Shown here: positions 6,868 through 15,315 of the stretch, in pieces | Numbering within the stretch: position 1 is the first letter of the stretch | Layout of the letters: each line of letters starts with the position of its first letter | Virus record (IMG/VR): IMGVR_UViG_3300044619_000125 | Coordinates: 1-29,377 of that record | Strand: one strand, 5' to 3' | From: a virus | DNA: 29,377 bases | The notes under the pieces: model-generated | What the model saw: the letters and a program-made list of their open reading frames with translations, nothing else | The model's database searches: none | What the model was told of the DNA's origin: nothing | Position numbers and translations under genes: made by a program

Positions 6868-9071
6868 TATAGTTCAGCGTTTTTGTTAATCTTGTTTATC
6901 TTATTTTGTACGTTGGTTACTTGGGTCTCAGATACTACAGCGGTAACGGTCATGGAGCTTTCATTGGTAGTACCTCCTGCACTCATTGTACCCCCAGCAT
7001 TAGCTGAGCCAAAGAGCTGTGCCGCTTGTGGTACTGATTGTGCTACGTTGGCACTCTCACCACCACCACCTGTACCACCACCACCACCACCACCTGAGGT
7101 AGGAGTACCACCTGAAGTAAGTATCTGCTTAGCTTTTGCAATGTTGGTAGCAATCTGTATAATACCGGTAGCAAACTGAGCTACACCTGCAGCACCTGCA
7201 GTTACACCATTCAATGAGTTGGCATTTGATGCAGCAACGAGGGATGAGATGGCCTTACCTGTATCAATACCTATCTGCACCAATGCCATACTCTTGTTGA
7301 ATTTCTCAAGTTTCTTTTGGTCCTTGATGAATGCAGCACCTACTGTCTGAATACCATTGGCAATATCTGCAGCAAGTTGTAGTCTTGCATCCCTTTCTTT
7401 TTGTGCCGCTTCAATTTTAGCTTTGGCTGCATCCTCTACTATTTTGGTTTCATCGGTTTCATACTTAGCCTTAAGTGCTGCCTTAAGTATCTCATTACCC
7501 TCCGCTAGTTTTAACTCCTCTTCATACTTAGTCTTAAGGGCTTGCAGTTTCTTTTGGTCCTCAGTGAGTTCGCTATCTGCCAAAGTCTTAGCAAGGGTTT
7601 GCTGTTGCTTCAACTTAGCATCTGCACGCTTCTGATTTTCTGCCTCCTCCTGATCGTTGTATAGTTGAGTCAACGTTTTCTTTTGCTCCTCCGTTAGCGT
7701 GGTATCTGCCAAGGTCTGAGCTCTTAGCTTGTCATACTTAGCCTTAGTCATGGCTAACTCTTTCTCCGTTCCCTCCTCCATTAGTTGGAGCTGTAAATCA
7801 GCTATGATGTCATTGCCTTTCTTTAAGTTGTCCTGTTCAGTCTTAGTCTTATCTGCTGCAAGTTTATCAAGTTCCTGTTGCTGTTGCGTTAGATACATAG
7901 CATTGAACTTAGCTTTCTCTTCTGCTGTTTTGTTAGCATCATTCTTAAGGTCATTCATTAACCTGGCATACTTCTCATTTACGATAGCTACCTCTCTTGC
8001 ATTGGCATCCTTAATCTGTGATAGTTCAAAGTCTCTTAGAGTCCTTGCATTGTCAAGTCTATTCTTAGCATTCTGCTTAGCTTTCTCCCTAGCCTTTTCT
8101 GCTGCAGCTGCTGCCTCATCTCCTGCTTTCTTTTCAGCCTCTTTCTCATCCGCTAACTCTTGAGCCTTAATTCTCTTGCGGTCATTGACACCACCTCGAA
8201 TGATTTTATTTTCTTCCTCAATCTGCTTTCTTAATTCAGCTCTTTTCTTAGTTGCCTCTTCACCCTCTTGGTGCCTCATTGCCTCAAGTGCTTTCTTGGC
8301 TGCAGCCTTTCTCTTGATAGACTCTTTCTCTAGTGCTCTTGACTTATCTAACTCTAGCTGTGTGGTATCCTTGCCTGCAATCTTAGCCATGGCAATCTCT
8401 TGGTCGTAGCTTTCAGAGATTGTATCAGCTCTTTTCTTAGAACTCTCTGCTGTTTTCTCATTAGCCTTAGCCATCTTCTCTGCATTCTCATCTGCTGCAA
8501 AGCTAGTCAACCCTAGGTAATCACCTAATGCTTTGAGACCCTCAATCAATGCATTGATAGGTATCATTAAAAAGTCAAGTACTTTTTGTAGCACCCCTAT
8601 CTTGTGGAGGAATATCAGGATGGCAGCAACAATAGCAACAATCACAGCTACTAATAAAAAGATTGGGTTAGCTAGGATGGTAGCACCTAGAGAAACGAAT
8701 GCACCACCAACAGTTGTGATAACGGATGTCAGTGATTTGAATGCACCACCAATAGCCTTGGGGTCGATGTTCCCTAAACTCTTAGCAAACACTTTAGACT
8801 TTTGTGCAGCCTCATCAAAGTCAAGGCTCATCAAACTATCTTTGATACCACCTAACCCATTGCTTACCTGCTCAAACTTGGATCCTGTAGCAAAGGTGTT
8901 CACTGCCTCATTGGCATCTGCTAGTTGGTCCTTAAGTTCCCCTGCTCGCTGTGATAACCTGGCAATATCTTCAGGGTCAGTTGCCTCAGCAATGGCACCC
9001 TTTAATGATTTTAATTCTGCCTTGATGGCACCAATGCCGCCGAGCTTTAATGGTATTTCAACTTCATTCAT
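6867..9071 (-). CDS. Tail tape measure protein (734 aa)
   Basis: Tape measures set tail length and line the tube lumen. This one shows the usual build: an N-terminal helical region (1-110), a strongly hydrophobic stretch at about 115-175 (ANPIFLLVAVIVAIVAAILI), a long charged coiled coil at about 190-600 rich in Ala, Glu and Lys, and a C-terminal glycine-rich low-complexity piece (GGGGGGGTGGGG). At about 1.5 angstroms per residue the tail would be near 110 nm, which is an estimate. It lies just upstream of the terminator-like gene and downstream of the hub gene, an order opposite to that in most siphophages. No lytic domain is visible. Confidence 0.85.
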   Translation of the reverse strand: MNEVEIPLKLGGIGAIKAELKSLKGAIAEATDPEDIARLSQRAGELKDQLADANEAVNTFATGSKFEQVSNGLGGIKDSLMSLDFDEAAQKSKVFAKSLGNIDPKAIGGAFKSLTSVITTVGGAFVSLGATILANPIFLLVAVIVAIVAAILIFLHKIGVLQKVLDFLMIPINALIEGLKALGDYLGLTSFAADENAEKMAKANEKTAESSKKRADTISESYDQEIAMAKIAGKDTTQLELDKSRALEKESIKRKAAAKKALEAMRHQEGEEATKKRAELRKQIEEENKIIRGGVNDRKRIKAQELADEKEAEKKAGDEAAAAAEKAREKAKQNAKNRLDNARTLRDFELSQIKDANAREVAIVNEKYARLMNDLKNDANKTAEEKAKFNAMYLTQQQQELDKLAADKTKTEQDNLKKGNDIIADLQLQLMEEGTEKELAMTKAKYDKLRAQTLADTTLTEEQKKTLTQLYNDQEEAENQKRADAKLKQQQTLAKTLADSELTEDQKKLQALKTKYEEELKLAEGNEILKAALKAKYETDETKIVEDAAKAKIEAAQKERDARLQLAADIANGIQTVGAAFIKDQKKLEKFNKSMALVQIGIDTGKAISSLVAASNANSLNGVTAGAAGVAQFATGIIQIATNIAKAKQILTSGGTPTSGGGGGGGTGGGGESANVAQSVPQAAQLFGSANAGGTMSAGGTTNESSMTVTAVVSETQVTNVQNKINKINKNAEL

Positions 9072-9072
9072 G

Positions 9073-11787
9073 TTATGGCTTGTAATATCTTATTTCAATG
9101 GGTGTGTAAAATAGCAAGTTATCTGCTAAGCCTACACCTATTTGAGTGGTGTTAATAACTATTGTATTGTTGGTCACATTGTATAGTGCTGAGATAAGGC
9201 AGTCAAAAATAGTGTTGCTTACCATTACTACTATCTCACTCGGTAGGATAGTACCTATGTCATAATTTTGTATAGTGCCTAGGTAATCTCCTGCACCAAC
9301 TCGAGTCCATACTATGTCTCCAAAGCTAGACTCTTTCACGTCAACTGTTGGGTTAGCTGTTCCGCTTTGATTAAGTAGTGCAACATAGCTAAAGTATGGA
9401 GGGTCAACAGGTATGCCATTGATTGTACCATACACTCTCAAGTTATCAGTGTAGATACCATCCTCTTCTATCGTAGCATCATCTGCCACCACTACTACCT
9501 TGAGCCCAGGGTTAACATTGTTACCCTTTCCTGTGACTAATCCCGATGTACTGTTAGGTATGATGTTGCTGTTGGCAGTCTTAGTCTTAATGATCGTATC
9601 ATTGGCCACTTGAGTTATGGGACCCACACTACCTGTACCTACACCTGGTGATGGGGAGCCAAGAGCAAAGGGCATCAAGTTCACCTCATTGTCTATGCTG
9701 ATAAGTTCTACCTGTGTGAGCTGATTGCCATTGGCATTGTAATCTATGACCTTGTTAATGTTCCACCATGAGTTATCAATGCGTATCTTATCATTGAGCT
9801 CCAATGGTTGGATGTCAGACTCTTTAAGATTAAAGAATGCAGTCAACATCTTACCGTTGTTTATCTGCCCCATGGTACGTCTCCAGTACCTGTTGTAGAG
9901 ATTGTTCTGCGTTAAGGTACTTGGCATGTAGTAGTAGTATGCACAAGTCGCAAAATTCAAATCCCAAGTAGGGTTGAGTGGGTCATCAAAGTGACCTACA
10001 TACGGGTAGCTTGTGACGTTGGTCATACCCGTTGTGCCATAGTCAAAGATGTTAAACCCTTGGCATGTGGTGAGTCCTACCTCTGCTGTTGAGTCATACA
10101 AAATACGGATGTTAGTATCAGGCTGTGCACCTGCTAACATTGGAACGTATGCACCAAAGACTGTATCAATGATTGGTGTAGGGCTAAACAATACATCCTT
10201 AGTAGTTACATCCTTTACATACTCATTGTCAAAGATAACCTCTGATTGTCCGTAGATTTGATTAGTGGCATTGGTGTAGATCGTATTAGGATCATCCTTA
10301 TCTGCCTTGTATGTGAGTATTACTTTCTTGCTAGTCAGTTCAGGTAGGAATGACAATGACTGCTCTTTATCCTTGGCTAGCTTGTATGTCCAGTCTACCT
10401 CTTTACCTGCATCGTAGTAGTCATCCCTATGGATGAGGTTGAGCTGATTAGGCTGTGACTTATCTACCTCAGCGTACAAGTTGAACATGTTAAATATAGC
10501 CTTAACAAATTCATTCTGCTTTATCTTTTTAGGCACGTAGTCATTCACATCAATGGTACCACCAATGGCCACAATGTTACTGCTCGGGGTGATTGTTATA
10601 TCTGCCGAGTTAATGGTTAGGCTTAATTGATACGGTAAGATATAGTAACCTCCTGCAGTGTTAAAGATAGCCTGTACATTGCTAGTCAATGCAGTGAGCT
10701 GTGGTAGTATGTTGGGGTCACTAGCCTGTATGGTTACTATTAATGTGTCCGTAGTTATGTTGGTAGTACCTGCTCCAGGTGCACCCGGTCCATTGTAAAA
10801 AGGTGAAGCTGAGTTTACGTTGTATGGTGCATTAAAAAAGTTCAGGTAGAATGTAGGTGTACCTACTGATATATTGGCTACAGGACAAATGATGTCAAGA
10901 CTAAAGTTAACCAATATCTTTATCTCATAGTACTGAGCATTGGCTGAACTGATATTGAATGGTGTAGTATACACACCTGTTACCGGGTCAAAGATATTCT
11001 GAGGGTCCTCTATCTCAGTTAGTCCTGTGAATGTATAGGTACCTGTGGTAGGAGTAACTGATAGAGGTGATACCACCGTACTAGGTGTAGTCTTCTCTGC
11101 TCGCACCACATAGTCTAAATAATCAAAGTTATCAATGCCTCCGTTGTATGGAATGATGAGCTTGTCAAACTTAGTAGCACTTAGGCTAGCCCAATTATAT
11201 GTAAACCCTGAGTCAGCAAAGATGCGATCTAAATAAGTCTTGGCAAAGATAGCAGGCTTAAATTCTTGAGTAGTGTAGAACACATCACCACTACCAGGGA
11301 GGAAGTACTTGAAGCCATCCACCACAGTGTTGGTAAATCTGTTGACTACATTGAATGCATCGTATGTGTGGTTGAGGTCGCTGAAGTCTATATCTGTTAG
11401 CTCTTTGTTATTAATGGCTGTAAAGAAATCGGCTTTGCTTTCCTTGACCAATACCTCATACTCTACATGCTCCTCATACCCATCTGTGAGCTGCACCTTT
11501 TTAACAGCTGTGAGTTGTAGGCTTGCATCCTCCATGACCGGTATTCCATCCTGGATAACTGAGCAGGTAGTCACTGCATTGATGTCAAAGGTACCGGCTA
11601 TAATGTTAACATCATAGTAGTGGTTGAGCAGGTCGTTGTTGTTCTTGCTACCCACCAATACAATGGTCTTAGAGAAGTTACCTTTCCTTTGACTAATATC
11701 TCTGATATCTCCTACCTGAAAGTTCAAAGGGAATGAAGTCCCCTCCTTAACATCAAGGTATCCTGTTGCTAGTTGTATCCTAACCAT
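9073..11787 (-). CDS. Tail hub / tail-associated baseplate protein (904 aa)
   Basis: This is the largest virion protein. The N-terminus has the DVKEGTSFPLNFQVGDIRDI and GNFSKTIVLVGS pattern seen in hub-like tail proteins of Bacteroidetes phages. Mid-protein segments such as KESDIQPLELNDKIRIDNSW (followed by WNINKVIDY) are typical of hub domains. The C-terminal 200 residues are beta-rich (IEEDGIYTDNLRVYGTINGI) and may form a fibre-like or carbohydrate-binding part. It overlaps the 483-aa gene by 8 bases and ends one base before the tape-measure start. The exact role (hub, Tal-like or spike) is inferred; no peptidase or lysozyme motif was seen. Confidence 0.65.
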   Translation of the reverse strand: MVRIQLATGYLDVKEGTSFPLNFQVGDIRDISQRKGNFSKTIVLVGSKNNNDLLNHYYDVNIIAGTFDINAVTTCSVIQDGIPVMEDASLQLTAVKKVQLTDGYEEHVEYEVLVKESKADFFTAINNKELTDIDFSDLNHTYDAFNVVNRFTNTVVDGFKYFLPGSGDVFYTTQEFKPAIFAKTYLDRIFADSGFTYNWASLSATKFDKLIIPYNGGIDNFDYLDYVVRAEKTTPSTVVSPLSVTPTTGTYTFTGLTEIEDPQNIFDPVTGVYTTPFNISSANAQYYEIKILVNFSLDIICPVANISVGTPTFYLNFFNAPYNVNSASPFYNGPGAPGAGTTNITTDTLIVTIQASDPNILPQLTALTSNVQAIFNTAGGYYILPYQLSLTINSADITITPSSNIVAIGGTIDVNDYVPKKIKQNEFVKAIFNMFNLYAEVDKSQPNQLNLIHRDDYYDAGKEVDWTYKLAKDKEQSLSFLPELTSKKVILTYKADKDDPNTIYTNATNQIYGQSEVIFDNEYVKDVTTKDVLFSPTPIIDTVFGAYVPMLAGAQPDTNIRILYDSTAEVGLTTCQGFNIFDYGTTGMTNVTSYPYVGHFDDPLNPTWDLNFATCAYYYYMPSTLTQNNLYNRYWRRTMGQINNGKMLTAFFNLKESDIQPLELNDKIRIDNSWWNINKVIDYNANGNQLTQVELISIDNEVNLMPFALGSPSPGVGTGSVGPITQVANDTIIKTKTANSNIIPNSTSGLVTGKGNNVNPGLKVVVVADDATIEEDGIYTDNLRVYGTINGIPVDPPYFSYVALLNQSGTANPTVDVKESSFGDIVWTRVGAGDYLGTIQNYDIGTILPSEIVVMVSNTIFDCLISALYNVTNNTIVINTTQIGVGLADNLLFYTPIEIRYYKP

Positions 11788-13231
11788 TGACCATGTCGTT
11801 ATTAGCTAGCTTGATTGTAATGCTTTGCTTGATTAAGTTCTTATTCCGTTGCTTGTATTTCTCAAATGATGAGGTAACTATATTGCAGCTCACATACTCA
11901 GTGCTTGCCGGTATATCACAGCTCTCATCGTAGTTGCTTATCTTGAAGTATGTGTATGGTGAGCTGATTAGTTCAGTGAAGTAGGTTGCCATGTCCTCAG
12001 TCATCCAATCGGTATTGAGGTCAATGGTGTTATCTACACTCACATAGCTGTTGATGTATCCTCTATCTGTTAGGTTGTAGTTCCATGACCCTGCGTCAAT
12101 GTATCCTGCTACATCCTGATTGTATTGCTCACGCTGTACTGTGCCTCTTTCGTATGCTCTACCTGTGAATGCAAAGCTACCCCATGAACCATAACGGTCT
12201 AGGAATATGATGCTGTACTCCTGCATCCTAACTCTGCGATCTATGTTTACTTTGTATGGCTGTGTAACTTGGTTACCATTGTGCTCATAGTAATACTCAT
12301 AGTAATCAGTGGTAGACTTAATCAATGGCAGTGTACCTGAGATAGCAGTCAATGGTCCTGAGTTGTTAGGACCTACTGCGTTACCTGTTACGTGGTCAGT
12401 GGCAGAGACATTCTTTTCAAACATCTCACCACCATCATTGGTGAAAATAATCTTGTGAGTACCTGGTCCTGGTCCACCATACACTGCGTTCATCCAAAGG
12501 TCTTGAGATAAGGTGCAATAAAATTCTCTAGTAGGGCATGATGTTAGGAAGCTATCTGATGGACTCGTTAGGTAGTAGTTACTGAATAAGTAGTAAGGCC
12601 ATTGAGTCCAAGGTAGTGCACCATTGAATACAAAGTTATTTGCCTTGATTAGTATGTTCCTAGTCACAGTCTTTCTACCATCAGCATAGGTGATATCACC
12701 ATTGATTGCTGCATTGGTTACCAATGACCAAGGGCTATTCACTACCAAGTAACCTACACCAACTGATAGCACAGTGAACAATCCCTCAAGATTAGGGTTA
12801 GCTACCCCACCATCTGATTGAGCTATGACTATCTGATCACCTACCACAAATGTGTTGGCTACATTTATCTGTACGTTCCCTCCGTTGTTAGTTACGGATG
12901 CAAAGTACTGAACTACGGTTAGGTACTCCTCACCTACCTTGACATCATACTTGTAATGGCTGTTAGGTGCATCGTATACTGTGGTGTTGTATGGGAACAA
13001 GTCAAAGCTTACCTTAGATTGTAGTAGCTTGCTTAGGTCAATCTCACCATAGAATGTACTCGCATTAGGTAGCACTCTATACTCTGCTATTTGATTAGTG
13101 GTACCACTCTCATAGATATCAAAGATATACTTGAAACCTGCAAAGCCTGAGTTTGTACTCGCAAAGAAAAACTTAATCGGGTTGTACGCAGGAGTTAACA
13201 CCTGTGGTACAGCTATAGTGAACATTGCCAT
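11780..13231 (-). CDS. Putative distal tail / tail-tip protein (483 aa)
   Basis: A beta-rich protein starting TIAVPQVLTPAYNPIKFFFA and continuing with Y.FDIYESGTTNQIAEYRV, a pattern I associate with tail-tip proteins encoded before the hub gene in Bacteroidetes phages. It contains a KIIFTNDGGEMFEKNV segment (about residues 250-265) and a C-terminal NLIKQSITIKLAN strand. No signal peptide or membrane segment is present. It follows the large terminase after a 31-base gap, begins at an AATATAGGT motif and overlaps the hub gene by 8 bases. A distal-tail (Dit-like) role is an inference from adjacency. Confidence 0.5.
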   Translation of the reverse strand: MAMFTIAVPQVLTPAYNPIKFFFASTNSGFAGFKYIFDIYESGTTNQIAEYRVLPNASTFYGEIDLSKLLQSKVSFDLFPYNTTVYDAPNSHYKYDVKVGEEYLTVVQYFASVTNNGGNVQINVANTFVVGDQIVIAQSDGGVANPNLEGLFTVLSVGVGYLVVNSPWSLVTNAAINGDITYADGRKTVTRNILIKANNFVFNGALPWTQWPYYLFSNYYLTSPSDSFLTSCPTREFYCTLSQDLWMNAVYGGPGPGTHKIIFTNDGGEMFEKNVSATDHVTGNAVGPNNSGPLTAISGTLPLIKSTTDYYEYYYEHNGNQVTQPYKVNIDRRVRMQEYSIIFLDRYGSWGSFAFTGRAYERGTVQREQYNQDVAGYIDAGSWNYNLTDRGYINSYVSVDNTIDLNTDWMTEDMATYFTELISSPYTYFKISNYDESCDIPASTEYVSCNIVTSSFEKYKQRNKNLIKQSITIKLANNDMVNG

Positions 13232-13240
13232 ACCTATATT
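13232..13240 (-). promoter_or_regulatory. AATATAGGT start-codon motif, copy 4
   Basis: The motif abuts the ATG of the 483-aa tail-tip gene. Copies 3 and 4 share a longer context, TTA(A/G)AATAATATAGGTATG. Confidence 0.55.
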
Positions 13241-13262
13241 ATTCTAAGCAGGTAAAGTGTTT

Positions 13263-14414
13263 CTAAAATGCGTAGTAAGAGTCATCCGTATAGTACTCCT
13301 GTCGGATGTGAGTAGTGGCATACCTGATTGCATCCATTGCATCATCCCACATCTTGACCGGCTCGTCAGTGATCATGTCACCTACTTTCTTCCACTTGTA
13401 ATTTTCATACTCTTTGCGGATGGCCTTATCATCTTGGCATAGCACACCAAAGGTCTTGATGTTGTCGATACCTTTCTTAACTACCTTGTTTGCGTTCTGC
13501 ACGTCATAGCCTGCATTGTTCAGCTCGGCAATAATCTCAGGCCGTGCATAGTCTGCAACAATGGTCACAGTCTTTTCAACGTTGAAGCTTTGCATCTTGT
13601 CTATGAGCATTGGAGTAGTCAGGTAGCTCTCATATATCACGGGCTCAATGTAGATGTCATTGTCACACCAATAGACACGCATGAGTGCAGTAGGGTGATT
13701 GTATCCAAAGTCAAGACCATACACATAGTTCACGAACCTAGCAGGGCGGTGTGGTATGAAAGTCCAATTGCTATAGATGTTACTCTTGCTGATAGCTTTC
13801 TCACCCAAGGCATAGATTTGATACAGGGCTTCATCCGTTCTCTTCAGGTCCTCAATCTGTGACCTAATGCTTTGAGGTAGGAATGGGTTGTCTTTGTAGG
13901 TTGACTTGATGAGTACACTCTCTTCCTGTGGTAGCTCATACAGCCATGAGGTACTCTCACTGGGGTTGTAGTCAAAGATAAGCTTGGACTCTGTTCTCAT
14001 GTTGAGCTGAGTGAAGTCATCAAAGTACAGCTCATTGGCTTCATTGCACCATGCTATGTCTCTCTTCCTACCTCTTATCTTTTGCTCATCATCCACACTA
14101 AAGAATTCCACAATGGACCCATTAGGAAACGTGTAGATGTGCTCACTCTTGTTGTGGTCCTCCACTGAATAGATGTTGAGCTCCTTGAGTATCTCAATGA
14201 AGTCCCTGAGCACTGTAGCCCTCAAAGCAGGGAACGTCTTTCTAATGATAGATACTACCTTGTTGTTGTTCTGCAGGCAGTATATGATAACTAACTGACA
14301 AAGGCTGTAGGTTTTGGAGGAACGGGAGCCACCCTCGTTAATTACAAACCTAAGAGCAGGGTCATTTAGTGCCTCATAGTTTTTCTCAAATATTACTGTG
14401 CTCTTTATCTCCAT
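13263..14414 (-). CDS. terL: Large terminase subunit (383 aa)
   Basis: This is the packaging motor and nuclease. The ATPase part has Walker A GGSRSSKT (28-35) and Walker B DIAWCNE (119-125). The RNase H-like nuclease part has YGLDFGYNHPTA with Asp235, VADYARPE with Asp288, and MWDDAMDAIRY with Asp357/358/361. The sequence is closest to PBSX-type large terminases. The gene begins inside the 3' end of a 55-aa gene and 129 bases after the small subunit. The related PBSX-type enzymes use headful packaging, which would agree with the circular permutation suggested by the genome ends. Confidence 0.93.
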   Translation of the reverse strand: MEIKSTVIFEKNYEALNDPALRFVINEGGSRSSKTYSLCQLVIIYCLQNNNKVVSIIRKTFPALRATVLRDFIEILKELNIYSVEDHNKSEHIYTFPNGSIVEFFSVDDEQKIRGRKRDIAWCNEANELYFDDFTQLNMRTESKLIFDYNPSESTSWLYELPQEESVLIKSTYKDNPFLPQSIRSQIEDLKRTDEALYQIYALGEKAISKSNIYSNWTFIPHRPARFVNYVYGLDFGYNHPTALMRVYWCDNDIYIEPVIYESYLTTPMLIDKMQSFNVEKTVTIVADYARPEIIAELNNAGYDVQNANKVVKKGIDNIKTFGVLCQDDKAIRKEYENYKWKKVGDMITDEPVKMWDDAMDAIRYATTHIRQEYYTDDSYYAF

Positions 14415-14553
14415 TAGCTATCTGATATGCATTCATTAACATAGCCATCTGCCTGCCATCACTTGCTACTGCCCTCCTATCTATCCTAACCTGGACTCCT
14501 TTCATTTTGTAGATGTAGTCCTCCACCACTGCACACATGAAATCAATCTGCAT
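14386..14553 (-). CDS. Small protein between the terminase genes (55 aa)
   Basis: The frame starts MQIDFMCAVVEDYIYKMKGV with ATG at 14553, overlapping the small terminase stop by 11 bases, and ends EHSNI at 14386, overlapping the large terminase start by 29 bases. A second ATG in frame lies at 14538. The product is helical, with a QMAMLMNAYQIAN helix near the C-terminus, and has no known motif. The double overlap and the absence of any other use for this stretch support a real gene. It may be a packaging accessory, but that is only context. Confidence 0.6.
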   Translation of the reverse strand: MQIDFMCAVVEDYIYKMKGVQVRIDRRAVASDGRQMAMLMNAYQIANGDKEHSNI

Positions 14554-14965
14554 CCGGTCGGACTATGGTCACCTTGATGCTGTCTATCTTCTCACCCTTG
14601 GTTGTAGTGTCAACCCGTTCAGTTAGGTTGTTGAGTCGTTGAGTAATGGATGCATTGTACTGCCCTGTCATACCTCCCTCGATTTGGTCCATGCGGATTG
14701 CCTCCTCTATGCGTGAGCAGATTGTGGCATACTCAGAATATCGACCATCCTTGTTGCAGAAATAATCATTCACTGTTTGCCCCTTATCTGCTGCAAAAGT
14801 CCTGAATCCCACTTGAGTAAGCGGTCTCTCTAATGGAACTGCTGTAGCTTCACCCGTCTTAGTGGATAGGGAATAGGAGTACCTAGGGTTTTCCTTGCAC
14901 CATCTCTTGTAGGCTTCAAATAGATCCCACATTGCCTCGGGGGTCTCGATGTGTTTAGGCCTCAT
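14543..14965 (-). CDS. terS: Small terminase subunit (140 aa)
   Basis: The product matches the gp3-type small terminases: an N-terminal MWDLFEAYKRWCKENP helix (about 12-27), ERPLTQVGFRTFAA (about 46-59), and an IEEAIRMDQIEGGMTGQYNA core (about 86-105) before NNLTERVD, the signature stretch of this family (QIEGA..G.yn..I..r.lGL). It recognises viral DNA and brings it to the large subunit. It lies at the head of the packaging genes and overlaps the 68-aa gene by 11 bases. Confidence 0.85.
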   Translation of the reverse strand: MRPKHIETPEAMWDLFEAYKRWCKENPRYSYSLSTKTGEATAVPLERPLTQVGFRTFAADKGQTVNDYFCNKDGRYSEYATICSRIEEAIRMDQIEGGMTGQYNASITQRLNNLTERVDTTTKGEKIDSIKVTIVRPDAD

Positions 14966-15161
14966 TACCCTCGTTCTCTACTGCTTTGTACTTTTTAGCT
15001 TTTGGCTCTGCATCTTCAAAGAGATAGCCAAAACCTACCGATGTTAAATACTCTGCCTGTTCAGCTGTTTCTTCTGTTACCGTGAATGGAGTTTCAAACC
15101 CCAACGGATTGTATCGGACCATGTACTGGCCTAGATACTCACTCTTTACTTTCTTTGTCAT
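14955..15161 (-). CDS. Hypothetical protein (68 aa)
   Basis: A small soluble protein: residues 10-50 (LGQYMVRYNPLGFETPFTV then TAEQAEYLTSVGFGYLFE) look like a compact alpha/beta domain, and the last 18 residues are charged (KAKKYKAVENEGNEA). I do not recognise a family. It begins inside the 3' end of a 58-aa membrane protein gene (23-base overlap) and overlaps the small terminase start by 11 bases, so it is translated with the packaging genes. Confidence 0.65.
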   Translation of the reverse strand: MTKKVKSEYLGQYMVRYNPLGFETPFTVTEETAEQAEYLTSVGFGYLFEDAEPKAKKYKAVENEGNEA

Positions 15162-15315
15162 ATTCGTATTCTTGTGTAAATAACCATGCGTAATATAGCA
15201 CTATCCATAGCCCAAAGGCTCTCATTGCCATTGTGGTATTCTCTCTAACTAGAAAGAATGCACCGGTCAAGGCAGTGAATGTAGCCAAGATACTAATTAT
15301 TTGAGATAGTCTCAT
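15139..15315 (-). CDS. Small two-helix membrane protein (58 aa)
   Basis: ATG at 15315 to TGA at 15139 encodes a protein starting MRLSQIISILATFTALTGAF, with one membrane segment at about residues 5-23 and a second at about 32-47 (AFGLWIVLYYAWLF), then a charged tail (QEYEYDKESKE). It overlaps the sigma-like gene by 23 bases and the 68-aa gene by 23 bases. Its ATG abuts an AATATAGGT motif, so it is the first gene of the packaging/tail unit. The function is unknown; a small membrane protein may act at the host envelope, but nothing points to lysis here. Confidence 0.65.
   Translation of the reverse strand: MRLSQIISILATFTALTGAFFLVRENTTMAMRAFGLWIVLYYAWLFTQEYEYDKESKE

Noticed and set aside
8533-9114. 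193-codon plus-strand frame within the tape-measure region
   Set aside because: It is antisense to the N-terminal part of the tape measure. Several other plus-strand frames (7357-7635, 7729-8163, 8176-8409) run antisense to its coiled coil, where Ala/Lys/Glu codons read as Ser/Leu on the other strand. No promoter or start signal.
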